A stretch of 64,000 bases of DNA from Poa pratensis (taxonomy: Eukaryota > Streptophyta > Magnoliopsida > Poales > Poaceae), in assembly GCA_947311845.1 (NCBI GenBank), contig CAMZMU010000012.1:4068290-4132289 (forward strand), written 5' to 3'. How positions within the stretch are numbered: the stretch's first letter is position 1; each line of letters starts with the position of its first letter. The translations under genes and the position numbers were made by a program. The notes under the pieces were generated by a model. The model did no database searches, was not told the origin of the DNA, and saw only the letters and a program-made list of their open reading frames with translations. Positions 22,231 to 33,722 of the stretch are shown here, piece after piece.

Positions 22231-24762
22231 CACTAGTAGAAAAGAGGCCTTTAGTCCCGGTTGGAAAGGGCCTCTAGTCCAGGTTTTCCAACCGGGACTA
22301 CCCAATCGGGACTAAAAGTCTCGTCCTTTAGTCCCGGTTAGTTACGAACCGGGACTAAAGGCCCTCCACGTGGGCGAAGCAGTGCGCCGGGAGCTGTAGC
22401 CCTTTAATCTCGGTTGGTGTTACCAACCGGTACTAAAGGGTTGCTCCAAAAACCGGGAATTTTTTTAATTCTATTTTCAATTCTATTCTTAATTCTATTC
22501 CGAAATTTTCCACTTAGCCACACACTTAATCTCTAATTAAACATTTAATCTCAGGTCAAAGTACTTACCCTGGTCAAACTTCCCATTCGGTCACCCATCC
22601 TCAAATTGCTCCAGCCCAAGCATGCTTAACTTTTGAGTTCCTTCCAAATTAGCTTCGAAATGAGAAGTTAGAACTTACTAATATTAGTATCCTATCAATC
22701 ATATTAACCCCTGGGTCATGATGTGACACTTTTTTATTGTTTAAATTTTCAAACTTTATTTGAATAAATAACAATGATTATGTAATATATTTTTTGAATA
22801 AATAACAATGATTATGGAATAATATTTTTTGAATAAATAACAGTGATTATGTAATAATATTTAATATGGAATAATTCATATCTTTAAATCCGTAAATCGA
22901 AATTTGACAAATAAAATGTCTAAATCGATTAGAAAAATGAGAGGAATTCAAATATGCCATCCATATCATCTTTTGCATCACAGAAATATCGATAAACTTT
23001 CTATCATGTATAAATATCTATAAGTTTCAAGCCAAATGACCAAGTTATAACCATTCTCACGGCATAGTTTGTGATAAAGTTCTCATATTCGATAAATAGG
23101 TGTATCTTGGTATAGGAAACAATGGTTCTGAAGGGATTTTTCAAATTATTTTTATAAATATCATTTTCCTTTTTCTAAGTGGCAAAAATGACTTTTTTTG
23201 TGAACCAAGTACAAAAATATGGTGCAAAATGGCACCCATCTAATTCTCATAAAGAGTAGTCCACATTTTATGGATAATCCCCGAGTATTAGGAATTTTAT
23301 TGATTTCTATCTAATTTCGCCTAATTAAATGAGTTTATGCTGATTTTCCAAAAGTAATCCAAATTTGAACCACAAGTGTTTGATAGTTTGGTGTGAAATA
23401 TTTTTAAAAATCATTTTAAGATACACAACTAGTGGTTATATCACATAAACATCAATAGTTTTAAAGAATTTGACCTCTTTCGATGAATAGTCATTGTGGC
23501 CATTTTGACCTTTTTTGAAAGAAATCAAATAAAGTGAAAAAAAACTCAAAAAAAGATATCCTCTAGTATGGAGTCCTTTTATGTGTACTAGTTGCAATGA
23601 AAAATGATAAACTTGATTTTTGATAAATTGTTCAAAAAAATCTTCACAAAAAGTTCTATCATGTATAAACATCTATAAGTTTCAATCCAAATGACCAAGT
23701 TATAACCATTCCCACGGCATAGTTTGTGATAAAATTCTCATATTCGACAAATAGGTGTATCTTGGTATAGGAAACAATGCTTCCGAAGGGATTTTTCAAA
23801 TTATTTTTATAAATATCATTTTCCTTTTTCTAAGTGACAAAAATGACTTTTTTTGTGAACCAACTACAAAAATATGGTGCAAAATGGCACCCATCTAATT
23901 CTCACAAAGAGTAGTCAACATTTGATGGATAATCCCCAAGTATTAGGAATTTTCTTGATTTCTATCTAATTTTGCCTAGTTAAATGAGTTTATGCTGATT
24001 TTCCGAAAGTAATCCAAATTTGAACTACAAGTGTTTGATAGTTTGGTCTGAATTTTTTTCAAAAATCATTTTAATATACACAACTAGTGGTTATATTACA
24101 GAAACATCGATAGTTTTAAAAAAATTGACCTCTTTCGATGAGAGTCATGGTGGCCATTTTTACCGCTTTTTGAAAAAATCAAATAAAGTAAAAAAAACTG
24201 CAAAAAAGTTATGGTGCAAAATGGCACCCATCTAATTTCACAAAGAGTAATCCACATTTTATGAATAATCCCCAAGTATTAGCAATTTTCTTGATTTCTA
24301 CCTAATTTCGCCTAGTTGTGTTTATGCCGATTTTTCGAAAGTAATTTCGCCTAGTTAAATGAGTTTTTGTGATGCAAAAGAAGATATAGTTGTCATATTT
24401 GGATTCCTCTCATTTTTCTAATCGATTTAGACATTTTATTTGTTAAATTTCGATTTACGGATTTAAAGATATGAATTATTCCATATTAAATGAAAAATAG
24501 AAAAAAAAATGAAAAACACGATGGCTTTAGTCCGGGTTGGTGTCTCCAACCGGGACTAAAGGGGCTCGCACCGGTCGCACCCTGCCGCATCCCCTTTAGT
24601 CCCGGTTGGTGATACCAACCGGGATTAAAGGTCCCGTTTGACCCGGGACTAAAGCCGTGTGGCGTCCTAGCCGTTGGAACCAGGACTAATGCTCACATTA
24701 GTCCCGGTTCCAAACATGGCCGGGACTAAAGCTCCGAACGGAAGGCCAATTTTCTATTACTG
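22231..24762. mobile_element. Non-autonomous CACTA transposon (2.5 kb)
   Basis: The element begins CACTAGTAGAAAA and ends with the imperfect complement TTTTCTATTACTG. It is flanked by TAA at 22228-22230 and 24763-24765, the 3-bp duplication of En/Spm-type elements. Both subterminal zones are packed with direct and inverted TTTAGTCCCGGTTGG units (about 22250-22445 and 24530-24730), as expected for transposase-binding repeats. No transposase is present. The interior has inverted arms (about 22858-22975 against 24372-24490) enclosing tandem ~655-bp repeats. It sits inside a LINE reverse-transcriptase gene. Confidence 0.88.
23001..24366. repeat. Tandem ~655-bp repeat inside the CACTA element
   Basis: CTATCATGTATAAAYATCTA begins at 23001 and again at 23656, and the sequences stay alike for the rest of each unit (AAGGGATTTTTCAAATTATT, GGTGCAAAATGGCACCCATC). 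The second unit is cut after about 555 bp and a third partial unit (24211-24366) joins at an internal point. The copies have diverged by scattered substitutions. Confidence 0.85.
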
Positions 24763-24765
24763 TAA

Positions 24766-25130
24766 TGAGGTTGGGCAGCTCGGACGCCAGCCTCGAAGCA
24801 AGCAGCTTGGATAGAAAATTACCGAAGCTATGGACTAGGTTGATCGGCCGAAAGGAGCCAACCTCAAAACTATTATCCTTCTTCGGCCGGAGGAGGATGA
24901 GAGCATTGTTAAGGCGATGGAGAACCCGAGAGCAGAGGTTGAAGACGTGCCTCAGCGCTGCCATGACGTCCACCTTTATAACGGACCATGTGTACTGGTA
25001 GAAGCGGCCAGTAAAGCCATGGGTGACCGGGGCTTTGTCGGCGGGGAGTGATTTGACAACGGTTTGTGGAGTCAGCTTGCTAAGATCCAACTCGGTGTAT
25101 GAGTTATCTTATCATCGACTCTTCGGGATA
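24766..25130 (-). pseudogene. LINE reverse-transcriptase fragment, upstream half
   Basis: The minus-strand frame (25090 downward) contains RLNNALILLRPKK, SFRPINLVHSFGNFLSKLLA and RLASELPNL, the conserved N-terminal blocks of plant LINE reverse transcriptase. The next expected block, NQSAFIRGR, is found across the CACTA insertion near 22200. No endonuclease domain is recognisable upstream, so this is a truncated copy. Confidence 0.8.
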
Positions 25131-25872
25131 TGTTTGATCTGTGGCTCAAATTATATGCCTTATCAAAAAAAAATAGCTAAGACCAAATTTAGGTTTTTGT
25201 CTGGATGGTTGCCAAATTTTTGGCACGTCCATGGCTGCTTACCAAGTGTAGCTCATTTTTCAGCCGAAGTTAGCCTCTCATGAGCAAACAAAACCTTGGG
25301 CAAATAGATCTAGCCAAATGTTCGGTGGGGCAAATTGATTCACTGCTCAAACATGGAAGAGTACAAGAAAAAACAATGTCGCTGTAGTCATGTGACAGTG
25401 TGGCATGGACGTCTACTGTGTGTCTGTGTACATATGGCGGAGGAATGGCAACGGCGTGTGCTACGTGTTGCTACGTCGCCGTCTTCTGCCGACGATGCCG
25501 ACTGGTACGGCACATCTGGCGTCAAGGGGACAGGTGATGTTTACATGAAAAGGATATGATTTCACCACGCATGCACTGAAGTTGCTCGTAAGTCTTACCA
25601 CCTGTGCACATCATGTCATCATGCAGTCAGAAAACCAACAGTTTACACTAATAATAACCAAATACTGTTGCAGAGAGCTAAGTGGCCGAAACGTGTGCTC
25701 ATTTTTCTTTTCTTGTCGACGGAATGTACTCCTGTTTGCGGATAATCAGAACCGTCTGTCGTTTTGATTGAACGGCCCCAAAGCACATGATTGGCGCTAC
25801 CGGCGACAGCAAAAGAGACGCTTGTGGTCGTCGAGCGCCCTGCATGCGTGAGAGATCGCAGACGTAATTAAT
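25131..25872. other. Unassigned intergenic DNA
   Basis: I see no gene or repeat with clear ends. The open frames at 25335-25559 and 25582-25767 are short and lack recognisable motifs. Confidence 0.4.
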
Positions 25873-25874
25873 TA

Positions 25875-26020
25875 CTCCCTCCGTTCATAAATATAAAATG
25901 TTTTAGCTATTTAAATTTAGTGTAGATAAGGACTGAAATGAGTGCATATATACACGAAAACATGTCATACATATGAATTTGAGAAAGGCTAAAATATCTT
26001 ATATTTAGAAACAGAAGGAG
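25875..26020. mobile_element. Stowaway MITE
   Basis: CTCCCTCCGTTCATAAATAT at the left pairs with ATATTTAGAAACAGAAGGAG at the right, with TA at 25873-25874 and 26021-26022. The 146-bp element has the ATGTTTTAGC and GGCTAAAATATCTTAT inner repeats of Thalos-like Stowaways. Confidence 0.85.
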
Positions 26021-26051
26021 TAGTACTACGCAGTAAGATTAGAGTGGTATA

Positions 26052-26512
26052 ATTTGTCCTTGGCCCTTAGCAAAGTTCAGCCACTAATGGCCATTCAAAA
26101 AACTTTCAATCAATTACGACCCCTTATTAAAAACAGCATACTAAAAGGCGTTTTCAATAGGCGGTCAAGCTGTTCGTTTTTGACTTATTTAAGCTTGCCA
26201 CATGCAAAATCTGCGAAGTTATTTGCAATAAACCAAATGTCGTTGTTAAAAACGTCAAAGCAAATGATGTATTATGTGCATGTGGAGACTCTGAAAATGC
26301 AAAAAATGACAATGTAAATGGAGTATTTCAAATGACTTAGCCGTATTTGCGTTTCACAGTTCCAAAAACGCCAACGTACGTGAATTGCGTGTCTTGGAGC
26401 TTCTGAAATTCAGATATTTGAATGCCGTTTTTTAGGAGGGGCCTGATTCGGTTGAATGTTTTGTGAGAAACCATTAGTGGCTAAAAGTTTGCTAAAGGGT
26501 TTTAGGACAAAT
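26052..26512. mobile_element. Foldback/MITE-like element with long imperfect inverted repeats
   Basis: The left arm (ATTTGTCCTTGGCCCTTAGC, then AGCCACTAATGG) is the inverted counterpart of the right arm (CCATTAGTGGCT, then GCTAAAGGGTTTTAGGACAA). The pairing covers about 75 bp of each end. No clear target duplication is visible and the interior is non-coding. Confidence 0.65.
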
Positions 26513-26656
26513 GATGCGTTAGACTGTTAGAGCGACCTTTAGAAGCTTTTCTAACAAAACGCTGGTTAATGGATCATGGAGAAGGATACGGAAGAGGCTG
26601 GAAAACACATGCAGCTAGCTTAGCTCGCTCGCTAAGCAGTAGTAGGCTAATAGCTA

Positions 26657-26815
26657 CTCCCTCCGTTTTTTAATATAAGATGTTTTAGCTATCTCACATG
26701 TTAGCTAGGTGCACCTAAATAAGTGTACATACATATTAAAACATGTCTACATACATGTTGACACATGTGAATGTGAACAAAAACTAAAACATCTTATATT
26801 TATAGACGGAGGGAG
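26657..26815. mobile_element. Stowaway MITE upstream of the NPH3-like gene
   Basis: CTCCCTCCGTTTTTTAATAT at the left pairs with ATATTTATAGACGGAGGGAG at the right, flanked by TA at 26655-26656 and 26816-26817. The 159-bp element lies about 440 bp before the gene's start codon. Confidence 0.88.
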
Positions 26816-27255
26816 TAGGTCCCTGGGCAGCCGCAAGCAAACAAACACTCCATGTGGTCTCCCTCGCCCCATAAACCTGATCGATCTGGACCAATCGATA
26901 TTCCTCCTCTCCTATCGCATATTGCTTCCTACCTACAGCTAGATTCACTCCATCCAACATCACTCTACTCACTCAGCTAGCTTGCTCGCACAGTCTCTCT
27001 TCTGGTTCTGAAATCCAGCTGCTGCTGCTGCTGCCGCAAGATCAGAACAACTCAAACTCGAGCTATACGTATGTCTGGAAAGCATCCAGTAAAATTCTTT
27101 TAGCTTTCGTACATACTCGTCAGTTGCCATGCATGTTTAACTTTCTGATCTTTGTGGATTTTTAATCCAAGTACGTACATGTATGCATGTATTTCACGGC
27201 TATCTTGGTTTTGCATGCTCTGCAGCAGAGAAGACCGGCGTAGAGGAGGAGAAGC

Positions 27256-30200
27256 ATGTGGGAGTCGGAGAGCGACGCCGGCGAGCGGGGGCTCGTCCCC
27301 GTCCTCGGCGGCTCTGACCGGCACGACGCGCTCAAGAGCGACGGCTTCGTTCGCAGAGATCAGTCTTGGTATGTGGGATCGTTGTCGACGAGCTATTTTT
27401 GGCTTAATTTACTTGCCGAAGCTGAAGAACGGGATACATATATGGAGGTTTTCATGCATGCGCGCAGTTTTTCTGATCGTCGTTTTGTTTTTCTTTTCCT
27501 GTGATTTGAGCAGGTATGTGAACAGTGATATCCCCAGCGATTTGCTTGTCAAAGTGGGGGATGTGAGCTTCAATCTTCACAAGGTACCTTTTCTTATTTG
27601 TTGCAACAAATAGAATCATCCAGAATTCCGGAGACTACGATCGATCGAGCACGTATACTGTACGTCTGTACTTGTGGAGTTGTACTAGTGGGCAGCTCAA
27701 TCATTAGACATTCTGCCTGTGCGCAGAGCCCCAAATAGAAAGCTTTTAGGTTTCAGCCAGACAAAAAATCCTCTTTTGGCATGCGACTAATTCCATATGG
27801 TTGCACTTGCACGTACCAACAAGCAGTACCCGATGATCTCGCGGAGCGGCAAGATGGGCCGCGTCATTTACGAGTCGGCGTCGCCGGCGGCGGCCGTGGA
27901 CCCGGACACGTCGGTGGCCGACCTTGACGACCTCCCCGGCGGCGCGGACTCGTTCGAGCTCGCCGCCAGGTTCTGCTACGGCATGGCGGTCGACCTGACG
28001 GCGTCCAACATCTCGGGGCTGCGCTGCGCCGCCGAGTACCTGGAGATGACGGAGGACCTGGAGGAGGGGAACCTCATCTTCAAGACGGAGGCGTTCCTGA
28101 GCTACGTGGTGCTCTCCTCGTGGCGCGACTCCATCGTGGTGCTCAAGAGCTGCGAGGGCCTCTCGCCGTGGGCCGAGAACCTTCAGATTGTGCGGCGGTG
28201 CAGCGAGTCCATCGCGTGGAAGGCCTGCGCGAACCCCAGAGGTGTCCGATGGGCTTACACCGGCGCAAGCAGCGGCAGGCCGCCCAGGAGCGGAGCCGGC
28301 ACGGCGAGCCCGCGGTGGAACGTCGGCGGAGGGGACTCCAAGGAGTCGAGCCCCAGCCGGCAGGCAGTGCCGCCGGCGGACTGGTGGTTCGAGGACGTGT
28401 CCGTGCTCAGGATCGACCACTTCGTGCGCGTTGTCACTGCCATCAAGGTCAAAGGTAACCACCATGTTACTCCACTGATAAATACTCATATACTAAATTT
28501 ATTATACTACCTATAGTGGGAGTAACATGCCACCTAAGAGCAAGTACAATAGTAGGCTATAAGCCCGCTTACATGGCACTTTTGCCTATGTGGAGGAGAA
28601 AGACAAGCAAAAAGATGAGGAGTGGTTTCTCATGCAAGAGTCAACCTCTACGCGTGCTCCTAGGCAAGAGCATTAAATGAAATGAGAGAGAAAGACACAA
28701 AGTGAGAAAAACAACTAACTAATAGCCCATCTTATAGCCAACACTATTGTATAAGTTGGCTATAAAGTTAACTTTGATGACATGGCAATTTCATATAGCC
28801 AACTGCTAGCTCTACTATTGTACTTGCTCTAAGCAAAAAAGATGACGTGGCAGCTAATTAATGTGGAGAGAGACAAATATAGTAATTCCTCCCTCCTAGT
28901 TTGTAAGGCACAATTTGCAAATCTCAAAACCAATTTGTCCAGAATTTTGTGTAATTGGAGAAACAATGTGCAGTGGTTACGTCCAGAATTTGACATTACA
29001 CAAAATTACTATGTTACTCTATCCACTCAAGAAAAAAAACTAGCTAAGGTTAGAGCTTGTATTAACATGTCGAGTGCATGTAGAACAATGGAAGAAATTA
29101 ACAATGTACTCGATGAAGGATCTCTTGTGCTAATTGATTGCTGATAGGTATGCGGTTCGACCTCATCGGCGCGTCGATCACCCACTACGCGTCGAAATGG
29201 CTCCCCGGGCTCACCAAGGACGTCTCACACGGCGGCGGTGGCGGCGTCGTCGACGAGCCGTGGGCGCAGGTCTCCGCCGGTGGCGGCCTCCACATGATCA
29301 TCGCCGGGGCGGGCGGCAAGGACGACGCAGCCACGAGCGCGCCGGCACGGGAGCAACGCATGGTAGTGGAGAGCCTGATCAGCATCATCCCCCCGCAGCG
29401 AGACAGCGTGTCCTGCGGCTTCCTCCTCCGCCTGCTCCGCCTCGCCATCATGCTCAAGGCCGCCCCGGCCCTCGTCACGGAACTCGAGAAGCGCGTGGGC
29501 ATGCAGCTCGAGCAGGCGGCGCTTCCCGACCTCCTCATACCCTCGGTCGGCCGCGCCGACACCGCCTACGACGTCGACCTCGTGCAGCGGCTCGTGGAGC
29601 ACTTCCTGGTGCAGGAGCAGACGGAGCAGGTGTCGTCGTCCAGCCCGGGCCGCGGGGAGCCAGAGTACTACAGCACCGCCGCGAGCGCACGGATGATGCC
29701 GCCGGCCGGCGCGGCTTCGGCGTCCGCGCCGTCGGGGCTGAACGCCAAGGCGCGCGTCGCCCGGCTTCTTGACAGCTACCTCTCGGAGGTGTCCCGCGAC
29801 CGTAACCTCTCCCTGACCAAGTTCCAGGTCCTGGCCGAGTCCCTCCCGGAGTCCGCGCGCGCCTGCGACGACGGGCTGTACCGCGCCGTGGACTCGTACC
29901 TGAAGGCGCACCCGACGCTGACGGAGCACGAGCGGAAGCGGCTGTGCCGGGTGATGGATTGCCAGAAGCTGTCGTTCGACGCGTGCATGCACGCGGCGCA
30001 GAACGAGCGGCTGCCGCTGCGGGTGGTTGTGCAGGTGCTGTTCTCCGAGCAGGTCAAGATCAGCAACGCGCTGGCGGGCTCCTCCGCGCTAAAGTCGGGA
30101 GGGATGGACGGGGTGCTGGCCTCCTCCTCCGTGCCGACGACGCGGCGGCAGCTACTCGACGCGACGCCGCAGTCGTTCCAGGAAGGGTGGGCGGCGGCGA

Positions 30201-30508
30201 AGAAGGACATCAACACGCTAAAGTTCGAGCTGGAGAGCATGAAGGCCAAGTATCTGGAGCTGCAGCACGACATGGACGCGCTCCAGAAGCAGGTGGAGCC
30301 GTCGCCGGCGGCCGGCCCCGGCGTGAAAATGGGCGGCGGCAAGGCGCAGCAGCAGCAGGGACCATCGGCGTGGAGCAACGGGTGGAAGAAGTTGGGGAGG
30401 CTGACCAAGATGACGGGTGCCGAGGCGGCGGGGCCTGGTGGCCACGTAGGAGCCCCCGGCGAGGCGGCCAGGAAGGCGCAGCGGAGGTGGAGGAACTCCA
30501 TCTCGTGA
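27256..30508 (+). CDS. BTB/POZ NPH3-domain protein (NPH3/RPT2-like), four exons
   Basis: Exons 27256-27368, 27514-27583, 27827-28454 and 29148-30508 join with GT-AG borders and matching phases to give 723 residues. Residues 40-140 form a BTB fold (DIPSDLLVKVGDVSFNLHKY, then FELAARFCYG). From about 245 the NPH3 domain runs through WWFEDVSVLRIDHFVRVV, SYLSEVSRD (~479), the conserved LYRAVDSYLKAHP (~515) and RLPLRVVVQVLFSEQ (~569). A coiled coil follows (~624-655), and the protein ends in a basic RRWRNSIS tail. In this plant family the BTB half binds CULLIN3 and the NPH3 half links to phototropin or auxin-transport signalling at the plasma membrane; the substrate of this member is unknown. The start fits the spacing of relatives and follows a probable 5'-UTR splice site. 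Intron 3 holds a Tourist-like MITE. I cannot assign an orthologue. Confidence 0.93.
28538..28829. mobile_element. Tourist-like MITE in intron 3 of the NPH3-like gene
   Basis: GAGCAAGTACAATAGTAGGC at the left is answered by CTACTATTGTACTTGCTC at the right, with TAA at 28535-28537 and 28830-28832. A 3-bp TAA duplication is that of the PIF/Harbinger group. The 292-bp element occupies almost half of the 693-bp intron. Confidence 0.87.
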
Positions 30509-30781
30509 TCGGTCGGTCGAGCTGCCTTCCTAGAGCGAACAGGAATAGATGCGTGGATGCATTCAGATGCAGGCAATCCATGCTTACGTACTGAGGATGG
30601 AGATGTTGTTAATGGAGTTTGGCTTGTGATTTCCATTGTTTGTGTTTTGTGCAGACTAGTCGATCTAGGAGATGGATGATCATCTGTACCGCTGTGTTGT
30701 GTTGCATTTGACCGTGGCTCGTGTTGATTACGTTGGGAGATCAGTCGTGGAAATTTGCTTGTTTGCAGTTGTAGTAAACTA

Positions 30782-30948
30782 CTCCCTCCGTTTTTTAATA
30801 TAAGATGTTTTAGGTGTTGCAGTTGCACATGTTGTCTAGATATATACTAAATTGAGTGAACATGCCCACTAATATATGTCTACATACATTTATGTATATA
30901 TGTATGTGGACAAATGCTAAAACATCTTATATTAAAAAACAGAAGGGG
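30782..30948. mobile_element. Stowaway MITE downstream of the NPH3-like gene
   Basis: CTCCCTCCGTTTTTTAATAT pairs with ATATTAAAAAACAGAAGGGG, with TA at 30780-30781 and 30949-30950. It is 167 bp long and lies about 270 bp after the stop codon, so it could fall within or near the transcript end. Confidence 0.87.
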
Positions 30949-30950
30949 TA

Positions 30951-31465
30951 GTAATCGATTTGTATAAATTTTTCAGAACTGGTGGCCATCAGATTCAAAC
31001 CACCGGTCTACTGCACTTCAAACTAACGGGTACGCCTAGCCGCTCGGTTTTTCAGTCGAATGACTTCTTCACCTCCACACACTACCTCCTCCACAGCCAC
31101 CATTGGCCGAACCGCCGTCCACCCCGCCCGTGGCCAGTGCGCTGCCACGACGGCTCGACGCCCCGCCCTGTTTCGAGCTCTTCCTCCACCGGTCCACCGC
31201 CACCCCTGCCATCCCTTTAATCCCACATTTCTTTTCCGGCGACGGCGATCCCGCACCCCTCAAGTTAAGTTTCTTACTCGCCTCCCCGCCCCCGTCTCCA
31301 CCTCCGCCAGTCGTGGCTACGGCGGTCGTCGCCACGAGGAAGAAGAAAGGTAGGTTTTGCACAAACCACGACGAGTTGAATTAACGGTGGATGAATCGAC
31401 TCAGCTCTAAGTTAATTCTCAGCTAGCTAGGTCGATCACTGAAGAGGTTGCACGGAGTTACGATG
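30951..31465. other. Unassigned GC-rich stretch
   Basis: The part at 31060-31360 is C-rich and open in several frames on both strands, which is expected from composition alone. No domain, start context or splice structure supports a gene. Confidence 0.4.
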
Positions 31466-31467
31466 TA

Positions 31468-31735
31468 CTCCCTCTGTTTTTAAATATAAGATGTTTTAGA
31501 CTTTGTCCACATTCAAATGTATACAGATGTATCTAGACATATTTTAGTTTGCAGTTTCATTCATTTTGGTATGCATTTAGACAACATGTACAACATCTAA
31601 AATATCTTATACTCACTCCATCCACAAAAGGATATCTTAACCTAGCCAAAATTTGTATGGAGTATGTATCTACACACTAAATCATGTCTAGATACATATA
31701 AATTTGGTTTAGGTTGAGAAAAAATACGGAGGGAG
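31468..31735. mobile_element. Two Stowaway-like MITEs joined, the first lacking its right end
   Basis: The first element starts CTCCCTCTGTTTTTAAATAT at 31468 (TA before it) and keeps both inner repeats (ATGTTTTAGAC and ATCTAAAATATCTTAT). It stops at 31609 without its terminal repeat. At 31612 a second element begins (CTCACTCCATCCACAAAAGG) and ends ATACGGAGGGAG at 31735, with TA on both sides (31610-31611 and 31736-31737). The second belongs to the same group as the MITE at 45217. Confidence 0.75.
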
Positions 31736-31737
31736 TA

Positions 31738-33722
31738 CTACATCAAAGATGGGGCACCTCTCGTGATCCATACCACGCATACGGTTCCCACATGACACGG
31801 TATGATAGGATACGAATCATACGACATAGGCATATGATATCCAAGAAGTTATGGGCACACGATAGGTCGCTACAGTGCTGTCACTGTCCGGTCGAAAGCT
31901 AGATCAGCTGCGGATGGAAGCGTGCCCGTACCTGCCCCGTCATCTTCAGAACTTGCCCTTATCTGGCCACGACGACCGTGTGGCACCTAGAAGTGTACCG
32001 CCGTGTGTGGTACTGCACAGCCTGGTTCATTCACTTCCCCGTTCGACAACTCTCCATGTACCCATACAGGGCAAGTGATGGCGATCATCAACTCATCATC
32101 GCTCCTGTACTCACAGGCAAATGTACCCATCTCCTGCTTGGCGGTACTATTTGCCTGTTTTGGAAACACTGAAACCACATGACCTGTACTACGGTAGCTC
32201 GTATCCACCTGTCACCCGAATGATTCTCCCGGCCCTTCTCTTTGCTTGCAGCAGCAGATATCTACCAGGAGGCCTTGTTTGTTTTTAGGGAATTAGTGGG
32301 AATTATCAAGGTCAAACCCTAAATCCTCACGTAACCCCAATAGGCCGTTTGTTTCTAGTGTATTTGATTGGTTTTATCCCCACTTTTCCCCAGATTTCCT
32401 AAGCTCTATTGTATTTTATTCAGTAACCAAAACACTACCCCTCCCTGGTGGATTGGGGATTAAAGGGGGTTTGAATGAGCTTGGGGCGTGTTTGGTTGGC
32501 ACGAGCCTTCTATGTAGGCTTTGACAATATAAATTTGGCATGTTTGCTTGTGTGGCCTGCACCACGTCTTTTACCCGCACGAAACTTAAAACACCTCTCA
32601 GGCCTAGCCAGCGGCCCTATTCGGATGCGAAATGAGGAACACGGCGCCAAGCTCATGTGAGTTTGGAGATGGCGCAAAATCGCGCGCATACGCGAAAATA
32701 CGGCGGGAGAATATTCGTCACTCCCCGCCATTTCGCTCCCCATGTTTTACCCCCTTTGGTTCACCACCACCATCCAACTCTCCCCCTGGGAAGGTTCTTC
32801 ACCGAGGAGTAGGTAAGCGGCTCCATCTCCTCCGGCGGTGGTGGCGATCTCGCTCCTGTACTCACAGGTCATCTCCTGCTTGTGGTACTATTTGCCTGTT
32901 TTGGGAACACCGAAACCACCAAGACCTCACATCCACCTGTCTCCCCAATGATTCTCCCGGCCGTTCTCATTGCTTGCAGCAGGTATCTACCATGAATGAG
33001 CTTGTTATTTCCCTCATGTAGCAGATGGATAGTGCAACGGCCAGCGGTGAGGAAAGAGACCCAAGCAACAGAGCTCCCATGTCGGTTCCCGGACGGCTGT
33101 CTCTTATGGCTGCTACTGCTGCCAAGAGAAGCTTTCTTGCATACAGATTGGTGCCCCTCCTCGGAGATGTATTTGCAAGTTGGCGAAGCCACTGGTTCGC
33201 ACATCGTTGCTGTTTCAGAAAATTACCACTTCGAATGTTACCAGCCAGTTTCTCCACACATGGAAAAGACGCACAAGGATATCAAATATTATCAGACGAT
33301 ATGAATACACAAGGCTAAGCGCATGATATCCCCAAAAACATAGGTAATATGTACTCTAAAACTTAGCACTTGCATCGGACTAGGATATCACAACAAGGAT
33401 AAATCTATCACGAGCCAGACAGTCGACACGAATAAATTAACCTAGCAATAATACTCTGAACATACAGAGGAACACAAAGCAATTAGACGTACACCCAATA
33501 GTTTTATTACCAAGTCAAAATTTCTTAAAAACAATACGAATAGCTCTTTATTGTCTACAAGCTTTAGGTTCTACTGGCAGCACAAATCTGCCCACATCAC
33601 ATTCATATACCTGTCTCTCTCGCCCACTATTATGGCCATCTATAATATGTCATCATACGCTACTATGCTTACTGGACCAAAACCTTGTTTTCCACTGGAG
33701 GAAACAGCGACAACCTATCTCG
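31738..33722. other. Unassigned intergenic DNA containing a direct duplication
   Basis: A segment at about 32099-32275 recurs at about 32850-32994 (TCGCTCCTGTACTCACAG, TACTATTTGCCTGTTTTGG, AATGATTCTCCCGGCC) with small indels. I recognise no protein in either copy or in the ~575 bp between them. The rest of the interval shows no supported gene. Confidence 0.5.

Noticed and set aside
22450..24500. Tandem arrays with regular spacing considered as CRISPR or satellite
   Set aside because: The units are 655 bp, diverged and lie inside a CACTA transposon of a plant genome; there are no short palindromic repeats with unique spacers.
27746..28489. Long minus-strand frame within the NPH3-like gene
   Set aside because: It mirrors the coding exon, has no recognisable domain and conflicts with the well-supported splice model on the plus strand.
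29134..30828. Several other long frames on both strands over the last NPH3 exon
   Set aside because: High GC keeps all frames open; only the plus-strand frame with the NPH3 motifs and matching splice phase is credible.
31023..31384. Overlapping Pro/Ser/Thr-rich open frames
   Set aside because: They are open in four frames at once because of C-rich sequence; no motif was found.
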